Of a DNA stretch of 64,000 nucleotides, positions 10,708-21,575 are shown in pieces. Below the pieces are notes generated by a model. That model was not told where the DNA came from. It saw only the letters and a list, made by a program, of their open reading frames with translations, and made no database searches. The DNA comes from Solanum dulcamara (Eukaryota; Streptophyta; Magnoliopsida; Solanales; Solanaceae), in the NCBI RefSeq assembly GCF_947179165.1, contig NC_077241.1, positions 31,119,246 to 31,183,245 of the forward strand, given 5' to 3'. Position 1 is the first letter of the stretch. The number at the start of each line of letters is the position of its first letter. The translations under genes were made by a program, and so were the position numbers.

Positions 10708-11105
10708 TTCTCGCCTTCTTTAAAAGAAGTTTTCCTCAAATTTAAAAAATCACCATCAAGCACAACCATAGGAGAAAGATCACATACATTGAATGTGTTG
10801 TGAACATGGTATTCCGGGGGGAGATAAACTTTGTATGCATTATCATTTAGCCTTTCAAGCACCTCAAATGGACCATCTCCTCTTGGAATTTGTTTTGTAT
10901 TCCTTTTATTGGGAAACCTCTTTTTTTGAAAATGGACCCAAACCCAATCACCCGATTCGAACACCACCCTTTTGCGTCCCTTATTGACTTTCTTGGCCGT
11001 TTCTTGATTCTTCTTCTCAATTTGAAGTCTTACTTTATCATGCAAGGCCTTCATGGCTTCGACCCTTTCGTTACCATCTAAAATCAAAACAACATCTTGA
11101 GACAA
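10563..11105 (-). pseudogene. element C integrase C-terminal domain and LTR-overlapping tail
   Basis: An open frame of 180 codons on the minus strand. It reads RLQIEKKNQETAKKVNKGRK, then FESGDWVWVHFQKKRFP, then IPRGDGPFEVLERLNDNAYK, then FNVCDLSP, then LNLRKTSFKEGENDTAQG and SPFTRSQECELQVLQ. The middle is the integrase C-terminal (GPY/F-type) fold that contacts DNA. The tail past GEND lies inside the 3' LTR (from 10707 leftward) and runs to a stop at 10563, about 145 bp into the LTR. CRM group-A chromoviruses carry their CR targeting motif in exactly such an LTR-overlapping extension. Whether this tail is a CR motif was not tested. There is no canonical chromodomain. Confidence 0.75.
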
Positions 11106-11800
11106 AGGGGTTAGATCAAGAGGGGTTAGGGGGTAAATCCATAAACAACCTCAAATGGAGACATACCAGTAGGACTACGGATGACACGATTATATGCAAA
11201 TTCAACCAAAGGTAATTGGTCTTCCCAAGATGTGACTTTTCCTTTAACCATAGCCCGAAGCATAAAACCAAGAGTTTGATTCACAACCTCAGTTTGGCCA
11301 TTGGTTTATGGGTGATAATATGTAGAAAACAATAATTTTGTTCCAAGTCGACCCCATAATTCCTTCCAAAAGTGGCTAAGGAAATTAGGATCCCCATCAC
11401 TCACAACGGTCTTAGGAATACCATGCAACTTAACCATATTCTCAACAAATAAAGATGCAACATAGGGAGCATCTTCACACTTATGACATGCAATAAAATG
11501 AGCCATTTTGGAGAATCTATCAACAACCACAAAAATACTATCCTTTCCCCTTCTAGTCCTGGGCAAACCTAATATAAATTCCATAGAAATATCAAACCAA
11601 GGTCTTTGAGGAGTGGGGAGAGGGGTATACAATCCATGGTGAAGTAGCCTAGATTTAGCACGACGACATTCAACACATTGGCCATAAACTTTGGCAATAT
11701 CACTACGCATTTTAGGCCAATAAAATTGTTCTTCAAGAATCCCCAAGGTTTTATCAATACCAAAATGCCCCATCAAACCCCATCATGTTCCTCCCTCACA
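11106..11800 (-). pseudogene. element C integrase core
   Basis: At 11306-11776 the minus strand is open and reads [20 protein letters not shown], a CVEC pair from the zinc-binding H2C2 domain, [20 protein letters not shown], then [20 protein letters not shown]. The first catalytic Asp of the DDE triad (usually MDF) is Glu (MEF). The second, in SDGDPNF, is present. From 11305 to 11106 the reading continues in broken form (VTSWEDQLPLVEFAYN, then SPTGMSPFEVVYG) toward the C-terminal domain. Integrase inserts the cDNA into the genome. Confidence 0.82.
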
Positions 11801-11819
11801 AAAAATTCCCTCCAAGAGG

Positions 11820-12428
11820 TCATGGGCACACATAGGCACTTGTTCTTGAACAAATAACCATTAAATCTAGCAAAAGGGTAGGAGTTTTATCCTTAAGCCT
11901 AAGGTCCCTTTGCCATGCTTCACAATCTTGATAGATTAGAGCAAATATGGGTTCCTCGGGATACAATGATTTCAATCTTTCAAAATCCAATAATTTGGAA
12001 GATAAAGTAGTAACTAACACATGTTTTCTAGACAAGGCATCCGCCACAACATTATCTTTACTCTTTTTGTATTGGATTACACAAGGGAAAGTTTCAAGGT
12101 ATTCAACCCATTTGGCATGCCGCTTGTTCAACTTGCCTTAGGCCCTAAGATGTTTCAAAGACTCATGATCGGTCCTAATGAAAAACTCTTTAGGCCACAA
12201 GTAGTGTTGCTAATTACCCAAAGCCCTAATCAAAGCATAAAGCTCAAGGTCATAGGTGGAGTAATTCAACATCGCACCTCTAAGCTTCTCACTAAAGTAG
12301 GCAATGAGTTTTGCATCTTGCATTAAAACAACCCCAATACCCATTTTACTAGCATCACATTCAGTTTCAAAGATCTTATCAAAATTGGGCAATTGCAATA
12401 ATGGTGCGGAACTAAGCACTTGCTTCAA
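11820..12428 (-). pseudogene. element C RNase H
   Basis: Two minus-strand frames. 12210-12428 holds [18 protein letters not shown] and [26 protein letters not shown] (gypsy RNase H, with catalytic Asp in CDAS and Glu in LELYAL). 11820-12131 holds [20 protein letters not shown], then [12 protein letters not shown], the usual RNase H end. A frame change separates them near 12140-12210. Confidence 0.8.
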
Positions 12429-12479
12429 GGTGTCAAAAGTCTTTTCTTGTTCCTCACCTCAATAGAAAGGTATATCCTT

Positions 12480-13151
12480 TCAGATTACCTTTGTCAAAGG
12501 GGTGGCTGTGGTGCTAAATCCCTGAACAAACCACTTATAAAAACTAGCCAATCCATGGAAACTACGCACATCACCAATAAACATAAGAGTTGGCCAATTC
12601 TTAATAGCAGCGATTTTGGATTCATCAACCTCAACACTCCTTGAAATCACAATAAAACCCAAGAATACAACCTCAAAAGAGCATTTAGACACATTAGCAT
12701 AAAGTTTTTCTTGCCTAAGCGCTTCAAAGACACACTTAAAATGAGCCACATGTTCATCCATGGTCTGGCTATACACCAACACATCATCAAAGTATACAAC
12801 CACAAATTTACCAATAAAAGGTTTCATAACATGATTTATTAAATGCATGAAAGTTCTAGGATCATTAGTGAGATCAAAAGGCATCACCGACCATTCATAT
12901 AGACCAAATTTGGTCTTGAATGTCATTTTCCACTCATCTCTAGATTTTCTCTGAATTTGATGGTAACCACTCCTAAGATATACTTTAGAGAATATGCAAG
13001 AATCACTCAATTCATCAATCATATCATCAAGTCGAGGAATATGATGGCAATACATTACTGTAATTTTATTGATCACTCGGTAATCTACACATATGCGCCA
13101 CATGCCATCCTTCTTTGGAACCAATATCACTAGTACCGCACATGTGATCAT
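12480..13151 (-). pseudogene. element C reverse transcriptase
   Basis: A 223-codon open run on the minus strand. It reads [79 protein letters not shown] and [20 protein letters not shown]. Motif C (YFDD) is intact. Motif A, normally [12 protein letters not shown], reads [12 protein letters not shown]: the catalytic Asp is Tyr, so the enzyme would be dead even with the frame restored. The frame stops at 12480 near the junction with RNase H. Clade signal ([20 protein letters not shown]) is gypsy. Confidence 0.87.
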
Positions 13152-13343
13152 GCTCTCCTACACTATCCCTTTTTCAAGAAGTTTATCCACTTATATTTGA
13201 AGTTCTTTGGTGTCCTAAGGGTTGGATCTATGGGCCAGTTTGTTTAGCAATTGAGACCTCAAGATAAAATTAATTTGGTGCTCAATTCCCCTTAAATGGG
13301 GTAATCTCTTTAGAAGTTCCAGGGGAAATACATCATTGAAGTC

Positions 13344-13850
13344 CTACAAAAGAGAAGAAATAGAACTAGGCAAAGAAGAGGTTAGTTCGGTTGTAAGCAA
13401 AGAATAGTCCCTATACATGATAAGAACTACCAGATGTCTCTCCTCCAACTCCTTCATAACTTCTTTAATGCTTGCCAAGAGAGCCACTTTCTCTTTCCCA
13501 TTATAATTATTTCCCCTTGCAATCTCATCCACGATGCCATTGACTCCATTACTAGCATCCATACCCTTGATTTTCTCTTTTAACTCCCTTAACTTGTGGT
13601 ACATATCACTAACTTGCACTGGTGTCATAGGTTATAGAATATGTTTGTGCCCTTCATGCTTAAATAAGTACCGATTGGTGCAACCATCATGGTTTGTAGC
13701 TCTATCATATTGTCAAGGCCTCCCAAGTAAGAGGTTACAAGCTTGCATCGACACCACATAACATAAGACTTCATCTTGGTATTTGCCAAGGTTAAACTTG
13801 ATCACAACTTGTCTATTGGCCCAAAATTCGCCACATTCACTAAACCATTA
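13344..13850 (-). pseudogene. element C protease second half and RT linker
   Basis: Around 13700-13830 the minus strand reads VVIKFNLGKYQDEVLCYVVS and ACNLLLGRP-stop-QYDRATNHDG, the C-terminal half of gypsy retropepsin with the LLGRPW Trp turned into a stop. At 13344-13628 an open linker (MTPVQVSDMYHKLRELKEKI...) leads to RT. It is predicted helical and charged. Confidence 0.7.
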
Positions 13851-13856
13851 AAGTTT

Positions 13857-14417
13857 TTAAGGGGAAGAGTGTTTGATGGTGGGAAGGAGAGGAAATTCAA
13901 CTAAGAAAGTACTTGGAACATTGACACAACTCCCTCCATCAATGATCAAAGAACATACATTTGCCTTGACAAGGCATTTAGAATGGAAGAGATTTTCCCA
14001 TTGACTTGGATCATCCATAGCCTTGATTATAATGGTCCTCCTCACTACATATTTTGGAATGGTGAGTTCTCCTTCATGAGGAATATACTTGATTACCAAG
14101 GTCCTTTGAGCTAGCCCACAAGGAATGACTACATCCCCATATTCATTACTCTCCTCCGTATCATCTACCTCACCCTCCTCTTGACCATCCTTATTATCAA
14201 CCCCTTTAATAAAATGTACATCATCAACACTAGAAGTAGATTCAACCATTACAACAAATTCACTCTGGTTGGGGCACTCATTCATTCTATGGACAAATCC
14301 TTGACATTTATAACATCGAAGAGGTTTATAAGAGTTTCCTCCTTCATGTGGAGCAAGTTTAGGAGTGGAATTCTCATCTTGATTGCCTTTGACAAGTATC
14401 TTCTTGTCCTCTTGCAA
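13857..14417 (-). pseudogene. element C zinc knuckle and protease active-site region
   Basis: A 186-codon open frame. CYKCQGFVHRMNEC at residues ~35-48 is a CCHC zinc knuckle (C-x2-C-x4-H-x4-C), the gag RNA-binding motif. An acidic stretch (GQEEGEVDDTEESNEYGDVV) follows. Near the C-terminus ANVCSLIIDGGSCVNVPSTF is the retropepsin active-site region; plant gypsy elements often show DGGSC at this place. It continues after a frame change into 13344-13850. Confidence 0.82.
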
Positions 14418-14429
14418 GTTACCCTTGTT

Positions 14430-15404
14430 CTTTTTATAAGTTAAAGAAGACTATCCTTCTTCTTTGTTGTAGTTCTAAGATCCCTTGTACCCTCTCAACT
14501 TATTGAGTTTTTCATCCTTGAGCCCCAACTCTATCTCAGTAGCCGCTTCAAGAGTCTCATCAATATCATGATAGTTTTGGAGCCCCATTCGGGAAGTAAT
14601 CTCTCTACTCAATCCCGCTTGAAGTCAGGTCATAGAATTCAAAGAATCCTATTCAAAGTCAATCCTCATCTTCAAAAGTTGGAACTCATCACAGTATTTT
14701 TCCACACTCCTTGTGCCTTTTTGTAAAGTGTAGACTTTTTTGAGTTATTCTTGTAAATACCAATGGGTGACATATTTTCTCTTCAAGATGGACTTTAGTT
14801 CTTCCCACGAGGGAGTGGGAGTCAACCCATGCATTCTCTGGGCCTTCACTTGAGTTTCCCACCATGTAGATGCAAACCCTTCAAATTGAGAAATGACATA
14901 ATATGCCTTTCGTACTTCAGATATTTCATTAGTCAAAAGAATTTGATCACATTGTGTCACCCAATCAAGGATTACATCAGGGTTGCTTTTAACTTTGAAG
15001 GAGGGAGAGTTACTTTAATGGAATTAGGACTTGTGTATCGACCTCCAATGTTGCCATGAGGTCCATTTTCCCTATATGGATCCTCTCCATAGTTTTTCTC
15101 TTAATACCCTCGGCCTTGGTGGCCATCATGCCCTTGATATCCTCCTTGTCGACCCACTTGAGGGATAGGACCATGCCTACCCCCTCTTCCACGATGAGGA
15201 CCATGGAAGGGTATGTGTTTTTACCTCATTCGATTGTTATAGGCATCAACGACTCCTCTAAACTCCTCTTAGAGCTCATCACCCAGTGGTTGGCCATGTC
15301 GAAGTGGTTGAGGAACATTTGGTGGAGGTTGGGGAACATGTGGTGGTGGTTGAGATATATGTGGTAGTGGTGGAGGCACATGTGGTGGTGGTTGAGGCAT
15401 ATGT
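14430..15404 (-). pseudogene. element C gag, C-terminal part
   Basis: At 14745-14960 the frame reads RKAYYVISQFEGFASTWWET, then PSWEELKSILKRKYVTHWYL, the plant gag core. At 15226-15404 one frame gives a proline-rich repeat (HMPQPPPHVPPPLPHISQPP...), encoded by the repeated 'gtggtggttgaggcatatg' on the plus strand. The Pro-rich run is broken by the solo LTR and resumes at 19296. Stops occur at about 15215-15270. Confidence 0.72.
15400..15404. repeat. target-site duplication, left copy (tatgt)
   Basis: The five bases tatgt abut the LTR start at 15405 and recur at 19291-19295 after the LTR end. A 5-bp duplication is usual for gypsy integrases. Confidence 0.85.
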
Positions 15405-15491
15405 TGTTATAACCCATATTTTACACATTTGGATATTTTGGGATAATTGTAATAAGTTAAGGATAATGCTATGTTTTGATCTTGTTTGATA

Positions 15492-15629
15492 CATAAGTTG
15501 GTTATGAAAATTTTGGATGTGGAAATACTAGAAAAGGTTAAGAGAAAAATTAGAATTTCACATAAGTTGGTTATGAAATTTTGGATGTGGAAATATTGGA
15601 AAAGGCCAAGGGCAAAATTGGAATTTCAA
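15492..15629 (+). repeat. 69-bp tandem duplication in the solo LTR-I
   Basis: Two units begin cataagttggttatgaaa at 15492 and 15561. Both run through ttttggatgtggaaata to gaatttca. The unit is not seen in the other family-I LTRs of the window. Confidence 0.75.
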
Positions 15630-15810
15630 AAAAAAAAGAGGAGTTGGAGGCCAAGTAATGAGTCGTAGGACTCGACCTACTTACGTAAGCTACCAACTTA
15701 GAAATCTTACATACTTAAGCTACTTGAGTACATACCAAGCTTATGTAGCAAGGATTACATAGATTCATAAAAAAAGACGAGATTACGAATCCACGAGGGA
15801 GAAAAAAAAG

Positions 15811-16040
15811 TGCCATGTGGCAGCATGAGAGAGTGCCACATGGAAGCAACTGGTTGTGCCATGTGGCAGCAGCTGGAGAAGGAGGGGGTGGCCCCCACAT
15901 TCCATGTGGCAGCCCATGATTGGAGAAAGGGATGTGTTGGCCCAATGAGGGCTTGACATGTGTCACTACTTAGGGCTTGACATGTGTCACCACTTAGGGG
16001 TTGACACATGTCACCCCTAAGGTGGCCTATATATATGTGT
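15811..16040 (+). promoter_or_regulatory. family-I LTR promoter: CATGTG/CACATG array and TATA box
   Basis: Multiple near-palindromic sites of the form tgccatgtggcag, gtgccacatgga, tgacatgtgtca and tgacacatgtca occur between 15811 and 16017. They are followed by cctatatatatgtgtg (TATA-like) at 16027-16042. These are E-box/G-box-like sites. The same arrangement precedes the TATA in the other family-I LTRs. Confidence 0.55.
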
Positions 16041-16816
16041 GTGTTTTATAATCATTCTTATCCAAACAACCATTCTTTCTACAAAGTTATAGAGAAAGAA
16101 AGAAGAGAAGAAACTAGAGAGGTAGAGAGAGAAGGCCATGGATTTGGAGAGAAAAAAGGGTAAGTCTCCGATGTTATGAAGGGTATACCATGATGTTATG
16201 AAGGTTCTATTAATATAAATTTATGGTTTGAAGCAGCCCCAAAGCGTTAACAAATACCCCCAAAGTTTCAGCTGCGCTAAAGGAACTTTAGAGGCAAATT
16301 TCGGCAAGTTTGGGCGAGGTAAGGGTTTTCCTTTTAACTTGGAGTTTACGATGTTGTTAGGAGGTATATTACATGTCTTAAATAAGGTTGTAAAAGTAAA
16401 AATTTCTTAAGGATGCTAGGCGTTAGAAACAAATAAAATTGAAGTGGTTATAGCTAAATCGAAGTCGAGTAGTGGGTTATCATTGTGGTGATACGGGTGC
16501 AGCTGGTTGGGTTGCGTATTCCTGGGCTTTAAAGTGTTTTAAAAAGGGTTTGGGTTCTTCTGGTTGCAGCCACACGACCCTCCATTTGGTATGGTTAAAG
16601 AGTTTATGAAATAAAGGTTAAAAACTCTATTTTGATATCGTAGTTTTGAGCTAGTGGATTGGAGTTGTATTGAGTAATGTTGAAGTGATTTACTTGTATA
16701 TATGCTGCTTGTTGTTTTTGTTGGTATGGTTGTTTACATGGTGGCCAAGTTGAAATCTCAAGAATGTTAAAGTTATAGAGGAGATGCTGCCCGAGTTTCG
16801 GTAACTTAGGAACTAG

Positions 16817-17975
16817 TTTTTTTTTTTTTTTTTTTGGGAACAGACCCTACACGAGGCTCCCACCTCTCGTGCACAGTCAGGGGTTAAGCAACACCCCCAA
16901 GCCTTAACATAAATAATCAAAATAAAATACAAGGAGGGGGACATAAACCTTACCTCCGATCCTATGGTGGTTCATAAGTCGGCTAACCTATTAAGGTCGG
17001 CTAACTCATCCCCGATACAAAAAAGAGACTAACTATAACTAGAAAGCAGTAAACCTGTGAGAGGACTCCTCCCGGTACAATTCAACTATGAAAGCATAAA
17101 TAAGGGAGACTCTCCCCTTCCATGAGAAAAAAGGAAAGTAACCTACACTAGTCCTATTCCAACTATGCTACATACCAGATATAGCTACATTGAAGAAGAA
17201 CAAGTATACGAAACTTCTATCTCGCATGGGATGGGAAATTCTTTTCATCTTTGCTCTTTTTAGTCTTGTCGTACCAAGTAAATCCAGGTGAAGTGTGCCT
17301 TTGTATCAATATCATGATTACCAGCTAAGAAGGCTGAAAGGAGAGGAAGTATATGGAGCTATAGTAGCCAACAGCCTTGGAGTTGTTGTGGAGAAAAGTG
17401 TGGCTGCATTCGAACACCTGCATGGGGGTCCAAATGTATGGTTGCTGCAGACCTGCACCTACAAGTAGCCAAGGCAGCAAACAAACATGGTTGTTGTAGT
17501 TCTGTACATGGGAGTGTGTTGCTTTTGGCATCTGTTGTTGCTGATGCTGTTGAACTTCATCTTTCAAGTCTGCACTTTCAGCTTCAGCTCTGTGGTTGAG
17601 TTGTTGTTTGGTGTGTGGTTGAGCAGTTGTTTGGTGTTATGTTCCCACAGTATGTATATGAAGTTGATGGAGATGTAACATGTTACAGCTACTCATGATA
17701 TTGTTGTTGGTTCTTGGATGTTGTCTATGAGGTTGTTGGAGTTCCATCTGAGTTCCACTATTGCCTGTATCTCCAACAACCTGCACAAACAAACAAACAA
17801 GCAAACACACAATTCCAAGAGACGTTCCAACAGTTCTGAATGTGGTGCCATTCCTCTGTTATAGCTGGCTTCCTCAAATTCTGTATTTGCAATATTGAGA
17901 GACTCCCATATGTTGTTTGATGTTGTTGGTTGTTGCAGTGTGTCAGTTCAGCAGCTTCCATGTGTAGGAGTTCTT
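16817..17975 (-). mobile_element. unidentified insertion with poly-T edge
   Basis: The LTR sequence stops at aactag (16816) and is followed by 19 T. LTR homology resumes near 17975 (attactttcatgttaaatag). About 140 bp of normal LTR sequence is replaced. On the minus strand the block would end in poly-A, as a retroposed transcript or LINE/SINE tail would. It carries an 80-codon frame (17325-17567) starting MKDEVQQHQQQQMPKATHSH, rich in Gln, Asn and His, and a splice-acceptor-like ttgtttgtgcag. I do not recognise the family. No flanking duplication was found. Confidence 0.4.
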
Positions 17976-19295
17976 TAGTATACCATAGTATTACTTTCAT
18001 GTTAAATAGGTTCAACAGACGATGAGGCGAACGTATTAGGAGTAATCCCTAAGAGGTATGTAAAGCTAACCGTTCCTTCTTTTGACATGTCTTTGGCATA
18101 AGTATGTAAAGATTATTCTTTCTCTTGGCATGTTTTGACATAAGTATATAAAGCTAATCTTCTATTTTGGCATGGTTTTTATGAAACAAGTATAAACTTT
18201 TATATGATTCCAGGAAGTTCCTATTCCTAGAGCCACTAGGATGGCCAATTTCTTGATTTCCAAAAGATATTTTATTATGCTTTGATACGAGTATATGATT
18301 CCAGAAGTTCTATTTTGATATAATCCATAGTGACTTTCAAAAGGTACTTGATATGAATCTTGTCTTGAATATGATTTAAATTGCATCTAGTTTCTCACTA
18401 CTCCACTCGTGGATACCTCAATACTTCTTTCACTGAGATCGGGCTAGGTTTTTTATTGTGCATACCTCTCTGCATTGTTCACCATGTCCTGACGTGAGGG
18501 GGAAGGTATGCCCTGTACATGGGTTTGTAGAGTTATGCTGTGCCATGTACACGTATGATATGATATGATGTGATATGGCCATTTGATATGATATAATTTG
18601 TTATGGAGATATTCCCTACTCTGGATGTATACTGTGTTGTGTCACTAGTGATGGGGTGGAGATCATGTTTTGTTCACCGAGTCCCGTAATGGCGCCGGAT
18701 ATGGCATATGTTTTTCCGCTTGCATTATCAGGGGTTGTAAAAAGCATTTTGATATTTCTGGATATTTTGCCTTTGTTTTGCACATTTTTTTCTGGTGATG
18801 ACTTTATTTATTACAGTCCTTGCTTTACATATTTGATACATTTTCCGTACTGACCCCCTTTCTTCGAGGGATGCGTTACATGCTCGTAGTTATAGACGCT
18901 CGGTTTGCTGATCCACTCGCTTAGGACATCCACCCTGTTGGTTGGCAGTGCTTCTTTGTCCTTACCCCTATTTTGGTACTAACTTTTCTGTTATACATTT
19001 GTACATATTGGTTAAGGATACGATGGAGCCCTGTCCCATCATATGACTAGGCTATCATTCTGTAGAGGTCTATATACTTGTGATATGGGTTATATATATA
19101 TGTTTTGGGATTTGTGTTCTGTGATGGCCTTAACGACCCTCTTGTGCTATATCTGTTCTCATGCGCTCTCTAGCAACCCCTTTTTGATTTCTACTTTTGT
19201 TTATTCTTCTAACACGCTAAGTAGGGATAAGGGTACGTATGGATGCCCAACTCGGTCACCTGTCACGGCCTATAGAGTTGGGTCGTGATATATGT

Positions 19296-19618
19296 AGTAG
19301 TGGTTGAAGCACATGTGGTGGTTGGGGTTGAGGTACATGTTGTAGTTGGGCGGTGGGAGTAGGGTTGAACATTCGGTGAAAAGTGGTGGATGATATAGGA
19401 GTGGAAGAGTCTTGACAAACTCTACTTGTGTGGCCATAATAGAGAGGGCGAATTATGGAGAAAGTTTCCCTACTTCCCTCCTCAAAGCTCTCCATTCGAG
19501 TATCCAATCGATCCATCTTCTCATCTATTCGAGTTGACAAGGTGGTGATCATGTTCATCAATTTGAGTAAAATGGGTTCCCTGGTGGTAAACCGATTAGG
19601 ATCTTCGTGGTTATCCAT
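19296..19618 (-). pseudogene. element C gag N-terminus
   Basis: The open frame from ATG at 19618 reads MDNHEDPNRFTTREPILLKL, then TLSTRIDEKMDRLDTRMESF. This is a coiled-coil-like start typical of plant gypsy gag. It then becomes proline-rich (PQPQPPHVLQPLLHI), where the solo LTR interrupts. The start is supported by the match of the preceding leader to element D. It continues at 15404. Confidence 0.75.
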
Positions 19619-20660
19619 TGGTACCTATTAAAGACACTAAATCAAAGCAAGAAAAAAATTTAAGTTAGTCAAAAGAAAATCTCACAAGCACTCAAAAGAA
19701 AAAAATTGCACCTTTGTTTGCTTCATTAATTGCCTCGGCAAATGGTTGTATCTTAGTTAGTTCTGATGAATTGCAAGGGTCCAATTTCTATTTCAGGTCA
19801 AGAATGAATTCTTGTTGAGTCAAGAAAGAGCGCTCAAGAGCTAAGGAATGGAAGCCAAGAACTCTCAACGAAAAATAAGCATGATAGGTGAACAAAAATA
19901 AAATTGGGACAAAAAGTCGGCTCAAGAACTAAGTAGCAATAAGTAGAAGGAATTACTTATTGTTAATTAGTTGTAGGAATTAAATAAATGAGATGAAGAT
20001 GAAGAACTAGTTAATAAGTAATTAATATCAATAATTAGATGTTAAGCAGTTGAGAAATCGAAAGAGAAATGATACTTAGAAAAATTTTGACGCCTCAAAG
20101 AAGTTCATCACTTGGAAGGATTTGATAAGATGATTTGATGATTGAAACTTGTTAACAAGTAATTAAAGATGTTAATTAGTTGTTCAATAGAAGATTTTTT
20201 TTAAAAAGAAGAAGTGAATTTGGATACTTAGAAAAATTTTTAGTCCAAAAAATTTCCCATAGTTTTTTAGGGGACAAAAGGCCTGCATACTTTTTTAGTC
20301 TCTGAAGTTGACCAACATACGCGATGTGGCGCGATTGGGCAAAGCTGATGATGTGGCTGCTGATGCGGTGCTGATGCATCAACTATCTGTTGATGTGGCG
20401 CCCACGTGGAATATATATAATGAATTTCCGCTAGTGAAGCCACAAACACTTGAACCAACTCTGACTTGAGAAAATTAGATTAAATGTACCTTTTGTTCTT
20501 GTTTTCTTCTTCAAGAACAGTTGAAGATCTTCAAGAACACATAGAACACCTAATCCCAACACACTCAAATCCACTCGGAATTGGCTCAAAATTTAGGATT
20601 AGCTACCCTTCAACTTAAGAACAAACCCCAATAATTTGTTAGCTCCAATTCCTCCTCCAA
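19619..20660 (-). other. untranslated leader of element C
   Basis: Non-coding. It resembles the leader of D (7525-9042) in the same order: gcaagggtccaat at 19778, ctcaagaactaagtagc at 19921, TGCTGATG block at 20350. A perfect G box cacgtgg sits at 20404. The right end is uncertain; homology to D fades near caattcctcctc at about 20650 and no PBS or LTR follows. Confidence 0.6.
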
Positions 20661-21448
20661 TTTAATTGCATGGATTGATGGTTTGCAAGAATTTTCTCTA
20701 CTTAGCTCCTTAAAATTTCTTGAAATTCATGGTGGACTATTTAAGCATGATTTTAGTTGATGAATTTCATAGTGTTTATGCATAATTTCATTTACATACA
20801 TGTTTGAAAGTTGAATTGACTTGAACTACCTAGTTTTACTCTATTTTCACTAAAGCATGACTTGAAAGTTGTGGACTCCAATTAAATGTTTAAGAAAGCT
20901 AATGAATATGATTATGGGAGTTTTTTCAATAAAAGATGAATGTTGGTGAGAGGCTTTCTCACCCAAGCTATGGATTCTTTGTGAGATAAGGACAATTCTT
21001 GCATACTTAAATCACTAAAGGTTTTTAGGAGCTATTCTATGATTATGTTTTCATAAATAGTAGACGGGTTGTAGATTTGGCCCCTCCCACATGATGTTGA
21101 CTTTATGTTTTATGATTTGTCTACTCCGTTGAGAGCTTACCAAGCACCGAGTGGACCTTGGGATAGGCACTCTCTACAATAGTTGAGGCAAGAGACCCGT
21201 AGTAAGATCCTATTGTTCCATAACTACGTGCCACCATAGGATAAATGATCACCTGTAGAAGAGGCTTGATTCCCTTGAGAGTCACCCAGAGTTGAGGTTT
21301 GATCCTTCATGTAGTTTAGTGGATCCACTTAGGCATGACAGAGTCTAATTTGGAAAGAAGCCTCCCCCTCTTCTTGTGTAGGGGTAATATCAAGACTCCT
21401 TGTTATAGCTTACATAGTTTTAGTCGATTAATGGTATCTCATGTCCAT
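20661..21448 (+). repeat. LTR family II, plus copy, middle part
   Basis: Aligned by eye to the reverse complement of 22250-22950: ccataactacgtgccacc matches ataactacgtaccacc, and tagtggatccac with following agagtcta also match. There is no coding capacity. It is bounded on the left by the deletion edge of element C and on the right by element F at 21449. Confidence 0.6.
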
Positions 21449-21575
21449 TGTCACACTCCAAATCCTAATGAGATGGATAGGCACCCGATGCCTTAAAGGA
21501 CTGGGAGAACCAACTTATTACATGTGCTTACCATACATATATTTATGATAATAATGAAGCTATGACAAGCATATA
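21449..21575 (-). repeat. family-III 3' LTR of F, left piece
   Basis: Starts tgtcacactccaaatccta and includes taggcacccgatgcctt, typical of an inverted gypsy LTR end. It is interrupted at 21576 by a solo family-II LTR. Confidence 0.65.

Larger units (their letters stand above)
15405..19290 (+). mobile_element. solo LTR of family I in element C gag
   Basis: Begins tgttataacccatatttt and ends gagttgggtcgtgata (terminal CA mutated to TA). It is flanked by the direct 5-bp duplication tatgt at 15400-15404 and 19291-19295. Both sides are the same Pro-rich gag repeat. It matches the LTRs at 45999, 53182 and 57072. No PBS follows, so it is a solo LTR left by recombination between two LTRs. It is enlarged by an internal insertion at 16817-17975. 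Confidence 0.88.
10110..20660 (-). mobile_element. element C: gypsy gag-pol relic (CRM-like), 5' LTR lost
   Basis: Minus-strand order from right to left: leader, gag, zinc knuckle, protease, RT, RNase H, integrase, integrase C-terminus, 3' LTR. The 3' LTR and leader resemble those of element D. The right end lacks PBS and LTR; the leader fades into LTR-II sequence near 20660, so a deletion removed the 5' end. A solo LTR (15405-19290) splits gag. Left flank is gaaca; the partner target duplication is lost. Coding domains carry several stops and frameshifts. Placement in the CRM clade rests on the pol frame entering the LTR and the short LTR, and is tentative. Confidence 0.8.

Noticed and set aside
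17325..17567. Host protein-coding gene in the poly-T insert
   Set aside because: Only 80 codons of low-complexity Gln/Asn/His-rich sequence, no recognised domain and no clear exon structure.
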